Source of the DNA: Gammaproteobacteria bacterium
GTDB lineage: Bacteria; Pseudomonadota; Gammaproteobacteria; SZUA-152
Direction: 5' to 3'
DNA: 64,000 bases
NCBI GenBank assembly: GCA_032250735.1
Contig: JAVVEP010000004.1
Location: forward strand, 1-64,000
Shown: positions 7,909 to 16,643 of the stretch, piece after piece
How the letters are laid out: each line of letters opens with the position of its first letter
Position numbering within the stretch: the first letter of the stretch is position 1
Notes under the pieces: model-generated
The model's input: only the letters and a program-made list of their open reading frames with translations
The model's database searches: none
What the model was told of the DNA's origin: nothing
Translations under genes and position numbers: made by a program

Positions 7909-7911
7909 GAC

Positions 7912-7918
7912 GCCCAAC
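7912..7918 (-). other. Isolated integron core site (GTTGGGC) at the head of the array
   Basis: GTTGGGC on the minus strand immediately precedes the first cassette start. Upstream sequence (to about 8040) contains a second core-like GTTAGAC (7939-7945) but no long hairpin like the attC-like sites. It could be an attI remnant or a worn attC. No integrase gene is seen within the window. Confidence 0.4.
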
Positions 7919-8151
7919 AGTTACTTATACTGATATCTGTCTAACACCTCTTTACACAGGATTCTGTCTAAATCGATTTGACTGTCCTGGCAAGCTAACA
8001 CAAAGTCTCACTTTAATTAAGGTAATTTTATATTATTTTATTTGCCATGATTGCGTAGGCTCATCCGCTGCAAACGCATCTGATCGCCCGGACGTGGGGA
8101 AAACATATTGAAAAATTGATCCCATCCATCTTATGCAGATTGCGGGGGAGA

Positions 8152-8865
8152 TTATGCCCGCTGCGCGCCCAGCGTGATGTCGTTGAAGCTTTGCACCTGC
8201 GGGTGGGCGGCGGCTTTGTCCGTGGTCTGGTCCCGCACCAGCCAGACGGTCTGCATGCCGGCGCTGCGGGCGGCGTCCAGTTCTGCGCCGATGTCTGACA
8301 GGAACAGGATCTCGTTTGCCGTGGCGCCGATGGCGGTAACGATATTTTGGTAGGAGGCGGGGTCGGTTTTGGCGCCGACCTTAGTGTCAAAGTAACCGCT
8401 AAACAAAGGTGTCAGGTCGCCATAGGGGGTGTGGGCGAACAGCAGCTTTTGCGCGTACACCGAACCCGATGAATAGACGTACAGGCGAATGCCCTGCGCC
8501 TGCCACTGTTGCAGTTGCTGTTTGGCGTCTGCATAGAGGTGTCCCTGGAAATCGCCCTGCCGGTAGCCCGTTTCCCACAGCAGTCCCTGCAGGGTTTTGA
8601 GTGCGGGGATCTTGCGGTCCTGGTCGATCCATTGTTGCAGTTGGGCGATGATGCCTTCCAGATCCAGCGCCTCGCCGACTTCCCGGCGCACGTCATCGAG
8701 TAGCGGCAGGATGGTGTCCTGTTCGGCATGGCGGCGGAGATAGTCGCCGATATGTTCGCGTGCGTAGGGAAACAGCACATCCTTGACAAACGACAGCGAC
8801 GAGGTGGTGCCTTCGATATCGGTGACCACGGCCTTGATCATGGACAGTTGCATCGGCAGCTGCAT
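8152..8865 (-). CDS. mtnC: Enolase-phosphatase E1, MtnC
   Basis: A HAD-superfamily enzyme of the methionine salvage pathway. It enolises and then dephosphorylates 2,3-diketo-5-methylthiopentyl-1-phosphate to give the acireductone used by MtnD. The HAD nucleophile motif is DIEGTT near the N-terminus (VVTDIEGTTSSLSFV). Motif II is in YVYSSGSV, and the C-terminal motif is LFLSDIGAELDAAR. The length of 237 residues is normal. ATG 8865 follows the mtnD stop by 2 bp; ATG 8841 (MIKAVV) is an alternative that fits family starts better. It is the third gene of an mtnB-mtnD-mtnC operon. Confidence 0.95.
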   Translation of the reverse strand: MQLPMQLSMIKAVVTDIEGTTSSLSFVKDVLFPYAREHIGDYLRRHAEQDTILPLLDDVRREVGEALDLEGIIAQLQQWIDQDRKIPALKTLQGLLWETGYRQGDFQGHLYADAKQQLQQWQAQGIRLYVYSSGSVYAQKLLFAHTPYGDLTPLFSGYFDTKVGAKTDPASYQNIVTAIGATANEILFLSDIGAELDAARSAGMQTVWLVRDQTTDKAAAHPQVQSFNDITLGAQRA

Positions 8866-8867
8866 GC

Positions 8868-9428
8868 TCAGGACAGGCCGGCCACAAAGCGGTCCATGTC
8901 CGGGAAGCGGCTGGCGATGTCGCTGCCGGTGAAGTCACCCAGCCAGCCGTCTTCGGTGGTAAACAGGCGGATACATTTGAAGTTAGGGTTCTGGCCCATG
9001 TCAAACCAGTGCGGGGTGTTGGCCGGTACGCTGATCAGGTCGCCCTTTTCACACAGCATCAGGTACACCCGGTCGTTGAGGTGTAAATAGAACAGGCCGC
9101 TGCCGTCGACAAAGAATCGTAGCTCGAAATCTCCATGGCGGTGCTCGGCCAGGAATTTCTGCCGGAACTCGGCCTTTTGCGGATTGTCGGGCCGTAGCGC
9201 CACCACGTCCACCGAGCGAAAGCCGTACTGCTGGTTCAGGCGGTCGATGGCGCCCTGGTAGGCGGTGAGCACTGCCTCCTGCTGGGCGTCATCGGCCAGT
9301 TTTTCCGTGGCCTGCCAGCGTTCAAACTGCACGCCGTGTTCGGCCAGCTGGGCGACGATGCTGTCCAGATCGCTGATCGGCGCCGACACCGGCTGGCCGG
9401 CCTCGTCATAAATTTGCAATACACTCAT
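8868..9428 (-). CDS. mtnD: Acireductone dioxygenase, MtnD
   Basis: A cupin-fold metalloenzyme that oxidises the MtnC product to the 2-keto acid precursor of methionine plus formate (Fe form), or to an off-pathway product with CO (Ni form). The metal-binding set is visible: HRHGDFE and the later TPHWFD. The frame extends up to ATG 9458, which would overlap the mtnB stop as ATGA. ATG 9428 has a better Shine-Dalgarno (AGGGGAT) and matches the usual family start MSVLQIYDE. It is the middle gene of the mtnBDC operon. Confidence 0.94.
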   Translation of the reverse strand: MSVLQIYDEAGQPVSAPISDLDSIVAQLAEHGVQFERWQATEKLADDAQQEAVLTAYQGAIDRLNQQYGFRSVDVVALRPDNPQKAEFRQKFLAEHRHGDFELRFFVDGSGLFYLHLNDRVYLMLCEKGDLISVPANTPHWFDMGQNPNFKCIRLFTTEDGWLGDFTGSDIASRFPDMDRFVAGLS

Positions 9429-9454
9429 CTTGCTTATCCCCTTTTGCGGATCGT

Positions 9455-10075
9455 TCATTGGCGGACGGTTGCGTGCGCGCGCAGGCGCAGCTCACAGTCA
9501 AACAGAAACTCAAAGGCCTCCACGTGGCGCAGCGCGTCCTGCATGCTGTCGCCCCAGGTGTAAAAACCGTGGCCGCGAATCAGATAGCCCGGCGCGTGCT
9601 CCAGCTCGGCGAGACGGGCATCCACTTTTTCGGCCAGGCGGGCGATGTCCTGGTCGTTATCGAACACGGGGATGCGCACCGTGCTCTGGTGGCTGTCGAT
9701 ACCGGGAAAGGCCTTGAGGATTTCATAGTCCTGCAACACCAGCTCGTGGTCACACAGGCGCGACAGCACCGTGGCATTCACCGAGTGCGGGTGCAATACC
9801 ACCTGCGCCTGGGCAAAGCGACGATAGATGTGCACATGCAGCAGGGTCTCGGCGGAGGGGCGACGCCCATCCAGCGAGCGGCCCTGCGCATCGACCTGCA
9901 TGATGTCCCCCTGGCTCAGGTGGCCCTTGTGCACCCCGGACACGGTGATCGCCAGGTTGCCGTCCGCCAGCCGCGCCGAGATGTTGCCGCTGGTGGCGGG
10001 CACCATGTGCTGCGCGTACAGCTGCCGGCCGGCCTCGATCAGCGCCTGCGCGCTGCGCTCAAAATCATTTTTCAC
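9455..10075 (-). CDS. mtnB: Methylthioribulose-1-phosphate dehydratase, MtnB
   Basis: A class II aldolase/adducin-fold zinc enzyme that dehydrates 5-methylthioribulose-1-phosphate in methionine salvage. Seen in the sequence are the N-terminal ATSGNISAR motif, the zinc-site HPHSVN and, near the C-terminus, GHGFYTWG with the third histidine. Its 206 residues are normal for the family. It is the promoter-proximal gene of mtnB-mtnD-mtnC. mtnA and mtnK are not in the window and must be elsewhere if the pathway is complete. Confidence 0.95.
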   Translation of the reverse strand: MKNDFERSAQALIEAGRQLYAQHMVPATSGNISARLADGNLAITVSGVHKGHLSQGDIMQVDAQGRSLDGRRPSAETLLHVHIYRRFAQAQVVLHPHSVNATVLSRLCDHELVLQDYEILKAFPGIDSHQSTVRIPVFDNDQDIARLAEKVDARLAELEHAPGYLIRGHGFYTWGDSMQDALRHVEAFEFLFDCELRLRAHATVRQ

Positions 10076-10193
10076 AACGGGGCTCCTGTGCCGTCACGAC
10101 GGTGTTCATTTAGTGATGATAACGGATGATAAAGAAAGCCGGCGGCAAAGAACAATCTTAGCCGCGCGCCTGAGCTTTCAGGACAAGGCGGTG

Positions 10194-11333
10194 TTATTTC
10201 GCCGTATCACGCGGGCCGCTGATCACCAGCAGGCAGCGCAGGCGCTTCTGGCCGAAGCGCGCCATGTCTCGGAACGCGAGCCGGTCGATGGGCACCTGGA
10301 TATAGTCGGTCTGGGTGGCGTACGGCTCATCGCCGACATCGGAATCATTGATGTAGACATAGTTGTCATCCGAACCGGCCACATAGACCCAGTGCGGGGC
10401 CTTGTTGCGGTTGAGTCGCCAGGTGCTGATGAGGGCGAGGATGGGCAGGCCCTTTTGCAGGATGCGGTCCAGCTCGTCGGTCTCCAGGGCGCGGATCTTG
10501 AGCTGGATGTCGGTGTGCATGATCTGTTGCAGAAAGTCCTCGTGCGCAAACTGGATCACGGACTTTTTGTTTTCGTCACGCACCCCGTCGAGAAACGGCG
10601 CGGCCGCCTGATTGGTGTACAGGGTGACATCGAAGCCACGCTGCCAGGCGCTCAGTGCCAGACCATGGGGCGAGCAGCCACCATGCCCCGAGGTCATGAA
10701 GATGGTGGTGGCCTCGCGCCAGATCTGCAACTCTTCGTGCCGCGACATGGGGTAATCCGGTTGCAGGGTTTTCATCGCCATCATCAGTGATGCCGGCCCG
10801 CAGGTGAAATCCGTGGTCTGCTGGTAATAGGGCCTGGGCAGGACGTGGCCGCGCTGCGGGTAGTTCAGATAGTGCAGGCGCTTCTCCATGCGGATGGCAT
10901 CATCGCCATTCTCGTAATAGTCGCGGATGGTGCCGATGCTGCGGTAGCCATCGGCCTTGTACAGGGAGATGGCCGGCGTATTGTGCACGTTCACCTCCAG
11001 CCGCATGAAGGCGCAGAGGCGCAGCTGGGCCGACGCCTCGCCGGCGCGCAACAGCTGTTTCGACAGGCCCTTGCCCTGTGCGTCCGGCGCGACCGCGATG
11101 GAATACAGCCGCGCCAGATTGGTGCCGGCGCGATACAGCAACAGCACATAGCCCAGCAGCTTGCGGCCATCGTCGTCGCGCTCGATCACCAGCAGCTCAT
11201 GCGGGCCGGGGCGGATGAAGTGCTGGAAGCTGCGCCTTGAAAGTCGGTCGGTGGCAAAGCAGCGCTTTTCGATGGCCAGCAGCGGCTCCAGGTCTTCCGC
11301 TGTTGCAACACGGACATGGCATTTTGCATTCAT
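10194..11333 (-). CDS. GNAT N-acetyltransferase fused to a C39-like cysteine peptidase
   Basis: A 379-residue two-domain protein. Residues 5-150 are a RimI-like GNAT domain with the acetyl-CoA loop near 82-95 (APDAQGKGLSKQLL). Residues 160-375 are a papain-fold C39-like domain with a plausible triad: Cys178 (FTCGPAS), His314 (APHWVYV) and Asp330 (YINDSD). C39 peptidases often cleave Gly-Gly leaders, but there is no ABC transporter here, so it is probably cytoplasmic. Its ATG overlaps the stop of the upstream peptidase gene (ATGA), implying coupled translation. The divergent RimK-like ligase is a likely partner. The substrate is unknown. Confidence 0.88.
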   Translation of the reverse strand: MNAKCHVRVATAEDLEPLLAIEKRCFATDRLSRRSFQHFIRPGPHELLVIERDDDGRKLLGYVLLLYRAGTNLARLYSIAVAPDAQGKGLSKQLLRAGEASAQLRLCAFMRLEVNVHNTPAISLYKADGYRSIGTIRDYYENGDDAIRMEKRLHYLNYPQRGHVLPRPYYQQTTDFTCGPASLMMAMKTLQPDYPMSRHEELQIWREATTIFMTSGHGGCSPHGLALSAWQRGFDVTLYTNQAAAPFLDGVRDENKKSVIQFAHEDFLQQIMHTDIQLKIRALETDELDRILQKGLPILALISTWRLNRNKAPHWVYVAGSDDNYVYINDSDVGDEPYATQTDYIQVPIDRLAFRDMARFGQKRLRCLLVISGPRDTAK

Positions 11334-12439
11334 CGCATCAGCCCTTGCAGCGCCAGGGAGATGACCTGTCGGCCGCGAAACAATACCTGTTGCTGCCAGG
11401 AGGTCTCGGCGGGATAAAAAAACTGCTTCAGCGCCTGCACCTGGGCATGCTCGATGTCCCGTGCGCCGTCGTGTTGCTGATTCGCGTTATGCAGCAGCTG
11501 TTCGTTGATCAGGCTGGTGAGCAGACGGCTTATCGCATAGGTACCGAACTCCAGGGTGACGAAGCAGCCGCGCTCGCCCATCACCCGATGCCAGTGATAG
11601 TCCAGCAGGCCCTGCTTGAGGCTGGACACCGAGTCGCCGAGCACGGTGGACTGGGCGTTGTCCCCATACCAGTCTTCGGCCCAGCGATACCCGGCGCTGT
11701 GCACCGGATGGTCGTTGATCACCTCGCCATAACCATAAGGCCCCAGTCCGGTATGCAGGTCGATCATGGCGATGCGCCGGGCGCTGTCAAACACCGCGTT
11801 GCGGGTGGTCTTTTCCAGCAGCCGACGCGACCAGCTCGGCCCACTGCCGCCGAAGAACAGGCCGTCACTGTGCCGGTACTGGCCGCGGGTGACGGCCTCG
11901 ATGAAGGCGGCCGGCTCCATCCCCTGCCACAGGGCGTGCAGGCTGTCGGCGCTCAGGGTATCGCCGGCCAGCAGTCGGTGGTGCAGGCGCTCATAGTCAG
12001 GGTTATCCGGCAGGGCCGCGTCGAAGTCCACGAAATTGCGGTTGAGGTCGATGCCCTCGTGGTCATAACGTCGCAGCCAGGCAAAGCCCCAGGGATTGAG
12101 TGCGTGGATGATCATCACGCCCAGCGAGGGGTTGGCGGTCAGCACCGGCTCCAACAGCGGCAGGCAGTCGCACTGGATCGCCGAGCCGGCAAAACCTTCC
12201 ACCCCATGGGTGCCGGAAATCAGCACCAGCAGCTGTTGCGGCGTCTCGCTCTGGCCGAGCAGCAGGACATCGCAACCGAGCGCCTCCTGCTGCGGGCCGC
12301 TCAACACATGAGGGTGGCTGTGCAAGGAGCGCACCAGCGCCGGCGCCAGGCGTTTATAGCGGGAAAAGAAGCCTTTGCGCGCCGCAGTGTAGCTGGCGCT
12401 AAAGCAACTCAGATCCTGTGCCGACATCAGCTTCAACAT
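11330..12439 (-). CDS. DUF2817 protein, M14-like zinc peptidase
   Basis: A 369-residue member of the DUF2817 group, related to M14 zinc carboxypeptidases. Metal-site candidates are HGVEG (about residues 96-100) and the later MIDLHTGLG, with the substrate-side DLNRNF between them. A late glutamate, in LEFGTY, is a candidate general base. There is no signal peptide, so action in the cytoplasm is likely. It is the first gene of a coupled pair with the GNAT-C39 protein. It faces the RimK-like ligase across a 140-bp shared promoter region, which suggests removal or trimming of amino acids added by the ligase (inference). Confidence 0.82.
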   Translation of the reverse strand: MLKLMSAQDLSCFSASYTAARKGFFSRYKRLAPALVRSLHSHPHVLSGPQQEALGCDVLLLGQSETPQQLLVLISGTHGVEGFAGSAIQCDCLPLLEPVLTANPSLGVMIIHALNPWGFAWLRRYDHEGIDLNRNFVDFDAALPDNPDYERLHHRLLAGDTLSADSLHALWQGMEPAAFIEAVTRGQYRHSDGLFFGGSGPSWSRRLLEKTTRNAVFDSARRIAMIDLHTGLGPYGYGEVINDHPVHSAGYRWAEDWYGDNAQSTVLGDSVSSLKQGLLDYHWHRVMGERGCFVTLEFGTYAISRLLTSLINEQLLHNANQQHDGARDIEHAQVQALKQFFYPAETSWQQQVLFRGRQVISLALQGLMR

Positions 12440-12579
12440 ATTCGGAGGGCCTTTTAAAAAAATGGATCATACTCCGCGAAAATCCGCCTACCAAGTGAAT
12501 ATTCTTATTGTGCTAAGCTAATTTTAGGACTAAAAATAGCCGCACCTGTACCCCTCTACTATTATTGTGAGCACCCTGC

Positions 12580-14043
12580 ATGACCGCATTTTATGTGGTA
12601 GTTGAAAACCTGAGCGACTGGCAGCCCTATTACCCCAGCCAGGACGTGATCACCTTCGACGATTATCTGCAAATCAGCACCGACCAGGACGACAAACGCG
12701 TCCGCGTGATCAACCTGTGTCGCAGCTATCGCTACCTGAGCGCCGGTTACTATTGCTCCCTGCTCGCCGAGGCGCGCGGCCACCACGTGTTTCCCTCGGT
12801 CGCCACCATCAGCGACCTGGGGCGCAAGGACCTCGCCTCACTGCAAATTGAATATGCGGAGGAACACCTCAGGAAACTCGAGATTGCTCCCGGCACAGAC
12901 ACGCTGAGCTTCCACTGCTGGTTTGGCCAGACCCAGGACAAGGGCCTGGCCAAACTGGCACAGTATCTGTACGAGAAGTTTCCCTGCCCGCTGATGGAAA
13001 TCACCCTGCAGTATAAAAAGGGCTGGAAGATGGATAAGGTCAAGGCCATCTCCCTCAAGTCGCTGTCCGAACCGGCGGAACAGGAGGCCTTCGCCAATGC
13101 CTTTGAAAGCTTCAGTCGCAAGATGTGGCGCAAGCAGAAGGCGCGCAAGGCCTATCGCTTTGACCTGGCGATTCTGGTGAATCCCGACGAGGCCATGCCA
13201 CCCAGTGACGCGCAGGCCCTGAAGCTCTTCGAGAAGGCCGCCAACAAGCTGGGCATTGCCACCGAACTGATTACCAAAAAGGATTACATCCGCCTGCCCG
13301 AGTACGACGGACTGTTTATCCGCGAGACGACCTCGGTGGATCATCACACCTACAAGTTCGCCAAGAAGGCCGAGGCGGAAGGGATGGTGGTGATCGACGA
13401 TTCCACCTCGATCCTGCGCTGCACCAATAAAATCTACCTGGCGGACCTGCTGCGCACGCACAAGATACCGACCCCGAAATCGGTGATCCTTAACCAGCCC
13501 GATAAGAAATCGTTGCAGAAACTGGTCGACGAAATCGGCTTTCCCGTGGTGCTCAAGATTCCGGATGGCTCATTCTCACGTGGCATCATCAAGGTAAGCA
13601 ACCTGGAGGAACTCGAGGAGGGCGCGCGCCTGCTGCTGAAGAATTCCGCCCTGCTGATTGCCCAGGAATTTCTCTATACGGAATATGACTGGCGCATCGG
13701 CGTACTCAACAACAAGCCGCTGTACGCCTGCCGCTATTATATGGTGCGCGATCACTGGCAAATCTACCAGCATGGCGCGACCACCCAGTCGGGCGGTTAT
13801 GACACCCTCCCCACCTTCGAGGCGCCCAAACAGGTGCTGGATGTGGCCGTCAAGGCGGCGCGCCTGATCGGTAATGGCTTCTACGGCGTCGACATCAAAC
13901 AGTCCGCCGATCGCGTGGTGGTGATCGAGGTGAATGACAATCCCAGCATTGAGTCCGAGGTGGAGGACAAGTACCTGGGCGATCAGCTGTACCTTGAGAT
14001 CATGGCCGAATTCCTGCGGCGCATGGAATCACGCGGCCGTTAA
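12580..14043 (+). CDS. RimK-family ATP-grasp ligase with RLAN N-terminal domain
   Basis: A 487-residue ligase. The N-terminal ~180 residues form the RLAN domain (RimK-like ATP-grasp N-terminal). After a linker, residues 280-480 are a RimK-type ATP-grasp domain: KIYLADLLRTHKIPTPKS, the nucleotide-binding VVLKIPDGSFSRGI, and the Mg-binding VVVIEVNDNPS. ATP-grasp enzymes of this class join an amino acid or peptide to a carboxylate through an acyl phosphate. It is much longer than ribosomal RimK (about 300 residues), so S6 glutamylation should not be assumed. It is followed 51 bp later by the DUF155 gene. Confidence 0.9.
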   Translation: MTAFYVVVENLSDWQPYYPSQDVITFDDYLQISTDQDDKRVRVINLCRSYRYLSAGYYCSLLAEARGHHVFPSVATISDLGRKDLASLQIEYAEEHLRKLEIAPGTDTLSFHCWFGQTQDKGLAKLAQYLYEKFPCPLMEITLQYKKGWKMDKVKAISLKSLSEPAEQEAFANAFESFSRKMWRKQKARKAYRFDLAILVNPDEAMPPSDAQALKLFEKAANKLGIATELITKKDYIRLPEYDGLFIRETTSVDHHTYKFAKKAEAEGMVVIDDSTSILRCTNKIYLADLLRTHKIPTPKSVILNQPDKKSLQKLVDEIGFPVVLKIPDGSFSRGIIKVSNLEELEEGARLLLKNSALLIAQEFLYTEYDWRIGVLNNKPLYACRYYMVRDHWQIYQHGATTQSGGYDTLPTFEAPKQVLDVAVKAARLIGNGFYGVDIKQSADRVVVIEVNDNPSIESEVEDKYLGDQLYLEIMAEFLRRMESRGR

Positions 14044-14094
14044 CCGGCTGGGCAACGACGCGTCGATTTCAGTCAGGACAGGAAGGAATTCACC

Positions 14095-14889
14095 ATGGAT
14101 ACCGAGGCAACCGTCTACACCCTCTGTTATTGCGCACGGTTCGATTTTCCGGCCTTGCGGAGCGGGTATCTTGCGGATCAGCGCTACGCCGCCTACCGCA
14201 ACGTATTCCACGTCACGCAGCAGCAGGGCGAGGTATTCATCTTTGAATACGGCGTGCTGGTGTTCTGGCGTTTCAGTCTCGAGCAGCGCAATGAATTCAT
14301 TCTGAAGCTTCGCGGCTATGCGCATGAGCCGCTGGGCATCGTGATGGATGACGAATTCAGCTACGAGACCGGCGCCGAAAAGCCGCTGATCAAAAATGAC
14401 CACATTCTTCTGAGCGACGATGCGGTTACCACGCGGCTGGCCGTCTCGCACGTGATCGCCCAGTCCACCAAGCTCGCACAATTCGAGCACCAGGTGCAGC
14501 AGACCATCAACGACACGGTCTACATCCCCAGGAACATCGCCGAAACCGGCGCCTCACACCTGTCGCGCAAGCAACTGGCGAAGTTGCGCGGTCGGCTGTT
14601 TATCGCCAAGAGCGACATCATGCTCAACTACGACCTGCTGGATGTACCGGACATTTTCTGGGAATACCCGGAGCTTGATACCTACCACAGTATGATTGCA
14701 GACTATCTTGAGGTCAGGCCGCGCGTGGAGGTGTTAAGCAAGAAACTGGAGACCATCCACGAGCTGCTGGAGATGATGGCCGATGAACAGAAACACAAAC
14801 ACTCGTCATTGCTGGAATGGATCATCATCTGGCTGATCGCCTTCGAGATCGTGGTGTTTCTGGTGCATGATGTATTTGGCTGGCTGTAG
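14095..14889 (+). CDS. RMD1/DUF155-family protein with C-terminal membrane anchor
   Basis: A 264-residue member of the RMD1/YagE (DUF155) family, whose eukaryotic members are mitochondrial organisation proteins of unknown chemistry. The N-terminal half has the family core (GEVFIFEYGVLVFW; LAVSHVIAQS). The helical middle includes LRGRLFIAKSDIMLNYDLLD, PDIFWE and an EVLSKKLETIHELLEMM coiled coil. The C-terminus is a single membrane segment (WIIIWLIAFEIVVFLV). A strong Shine-Dalgarno (AGGAAGGA) precedes ATG 14095. It is probably co-transcribed with the RimK-like ligase, so it may anchor or regulate that pathway at the membrane (inference). Confidence 0.88.
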   Translation: MDTEATVYTLCYCARFDFPALRSGYLADQRYAAYRNVFHVTQQQGEVFIFEYGVLVFWRFSLEQRNEFILKLRGYAHEPLGIVMDDEFSYETGAEKPLIKNDHILLSDDAVTTRLAVSHVIAQSTKLAQFEHQVQQTINDTVYIPRNIAETGASHLSRKQLAKLRGRLFIAKSDIMLNYDLLDVPDIFWEYPELDTYHSMIADYLEVRPRVEVLSKKLETIHELLEMMADEQKHKHSSLLEWIIIWLIAFEIVVFLVHDVFGWL

Positions 14890-14931
14890 CAGCGAGCACT
14901 TCTACTTACCGTTAGACTGGATGGCCTTTGC

Positions 14932-15933
14932 TCAACCGTACTGGATCCTGTCCACCAGCTGCTGTACCCGAAAACCGATTTTCCCGGCCAGTGACCGCTT
15001 GCGCTTATAGGTGATCTCGTAGATGTCGGCGACCTTGCTGCTCTCCAGCAGATAGTCGTCACTGGTCTTCAGCTCGTCGACCAGCCGGTGTTCCATGGCC
15101 CGCGTACCCGGCCAGCTTTCCCCGGTCGACACCTTGACGATATCGACCTCAGGCCGATGGCGGACAATAAATTCCTTAAACAGGGCATGAATGTCCTCGA
15201 TCTCCTCATGAAACTTGGCCTTCGCCTCATCGGTATTCTCACCGAACATTGTCACCGTGCGCTTGAACTCTCCCGCCGTGAACTGATCGTATTCGATGTC
15301 GTGCTTTTTCAGCACCTTGTTAAAATTGGGCACCTGGGCAATCACCCCGATGGAACCGATGATCGCAAACGGCGCGGCCAGAATCCGGTTGCCCACGCAG
15401 GCCATCATGTAGCCGCCGCTGGCGGCCACCTTGTCCACCGACACCGTAAGCGGAATGTTTTTATCCCGGATACGCATCAGCTGCGAGGCCCCCAGCCCAT
15501 AGCCATGCACCACGCCGCCACCGCTTTCGAGACGTACAAACACCTCATCATTTTCAGTCGCCACCGTCAGCACTGCGGTAATCTCCTCACGCAGCGAGGC
15601 GACGGCCGAGGCCCGGATATCACCATAAAAACTCAATACATAGATGCGCTTCTTCCGCTCGCCGTGTTTGATGTCCTTTACCAGCCCTTTCAGTTTTTCC
15701 TTTTCACATTTCAGGTATTTCTTGAAGCCGTCCTTGTGCAACATGCTGGCGTTCATCAGCATCGCCAGATCGTCATACTTGTTATTCAGCTTCCTGACTT
15801 CCATGGAATCGGTTCTGTCACCCTGCCGCCGACCGCTCAGAAACACAATAAATAACACCACCACGGCGATCGCCAGCACGATGGTGAGCGTCTTCGCCAG
15901 GAATAATCCGTAGTTAAAAAAGAAGTCTGTCAC
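14932..15933 (-). CDS. sohB: SohB-type S49 inner-membrane peptidase
   Basis: A 333-residue serine peptidase of the SppA/SohB family. One N-terminal membrane segment (residues 10-32) anchors it, with the catalytic domain facing the periplasm. A DUF (SohB N-terminal) segment precedes the S49 fold. The nucleophile is the Ser in VAASGGYMMA, and the general base is the Lys in AGEFKRTVT, giving the Ser-Lys dyad. Length and domain order match E. coli SohB, a multicopy suppressor of DegP loss. The gene is convergent with the DUF155 gene. Confidence 0.93.
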   Translation of the reverse strand: MTDFFFNYGLFLAKTLTIVLAIAVVVLFIVFLSGRRQGDRTDSMEVRKLNNKYDDLAMLMNASMLHKDGFKKYLKCEKEKLKGLVKDIKHGERKKRIYVLSFYGDIRASAVASLREEITAVLTVATENDEVFVRLESGGGVVHGYGLGASQLMRIRDKNIPLTVSVDKVAASGGYMMACVGNRILAAPFAIIGSIGVIAQVPNFNKVLKKHDIEYDQFTAGEFKRTVTMFGENTDEAKAKFHEEIEDIHALFKEFIVRHRPEVDIVKVSTGESWPGTRAMEHRLVDELKTSDDYLLESSKVADIYEITYKRKRSLAGKIGFRVQQLVDRIQYG

Positions 15934-16036
15934 TGGCTGTTGTCCGTCCTGTTGTTGAATATGGTTGAATATGGTTGATCATGATTGTCCCGATAGCAGG
16001 CGATACCGTTCCTGCCTGCTCGCACTGCATCGCGGA

Positions 16037-16333
16037 TCACAGCCATTGTTGCTCGATCCCGACGATCTCGACATCCGTCGCCTGTTCGCAGACCGCGCGT
16101 ACGCGGGCGGCATGTGATTCCAGATAGCGCCGGTCGCCGCCGACCAGGCAGACTGCCACAACACAGCGCTGCCATTTGTCCTGATACCCTACCTCGGCCA
16201 CCGAGGCATTGAATTTACTGCGGATACGATCGGTGAGGCCCCGCACCGCGCTGCGCTTGTCCTTCAAGGACTGGGCATAGGGGATCGCCAGCTCGATGGT
16301 CAGCAGCACGATAAAGACAGCGTGATCTTTCAT
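16037..16333 (-). CDS. DUF503 (YlxP-like) small protein
   Basis: A 98-residue protein of the DUF503 family, found in many bacteria, often near translation-factor genes, but of unknown function. The characteristic segment is SLKDKRSAVRGLTDRIRSKFNASVAE, followed by DKWQRCVVAVCLVGGD. The frame is open to 16456, but ATG 16333 (MKDHAVFIV) matches the family start. It is monocistronic. A long pure polypurine tract lies about 160 bp upstream. Confidence 0.85.
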   Translation of the reverse strand: MKDHAVFIVLLTIELAIPYAQSLKDKRSAVRGLTDRIRSKFNASVAEVGYQDKWQRCVVAVCLVGGDRRYLESHAARVRAVCEQATDVEIVGIEQQWL

Positions 16334-16490
16334 GAGGTATGCCCGTCCCGCTCCGATGCCGCCTTGCCGACAGCCCTGCAAACCGACCAATGCCGAGCCG
16401 CAGTGCGTGGCCGCGATGACAGCCAACACTATGCCCGCGGATTTTATGCATGGCAAGATGGGCGGCCGCCGTGAGTGGCGGCCGGATTGT

Positions 16491-16553
16491 GAGAGGAGGA
16501 GGGAAGAGAGAGGGGGGGGGAGGGAAAGGGAAGGGAGGGGGGATCCGCTTCCC
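16491..16553 (+). repeat. 63-nt uninterrupted polypurine tract with G-runs
   Basis: Every base from 16491 to 16553 is a purine. The tract includes runs of 9, 3, 3, 3 and 6 guanines separated by 1-3 adenines, so it can form an intramolecular G-quadruplex or H-DNA. It lies between a 64-residue gene and the DUF503 gene, both transcribed on the other strand. Confidence 0.85.
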
Positions 16554-16643
16554 CTTTAACAACATACAACTAACAATACGTAATTCCTTACTCTTGCTTA
16601 TGCCATTTCGGCGGCATGAACGTCCCGAGGTGCGCGATTAGCC

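Noticed and set aside
12580-14043. Naming the ATP-grasp protein rimK (ribosomal S6 glutamyl ligase)
   Set aside because: It is about 190 residues longer with an RLAN domain and sits with peptidases, so the symbol would overstate what is known.
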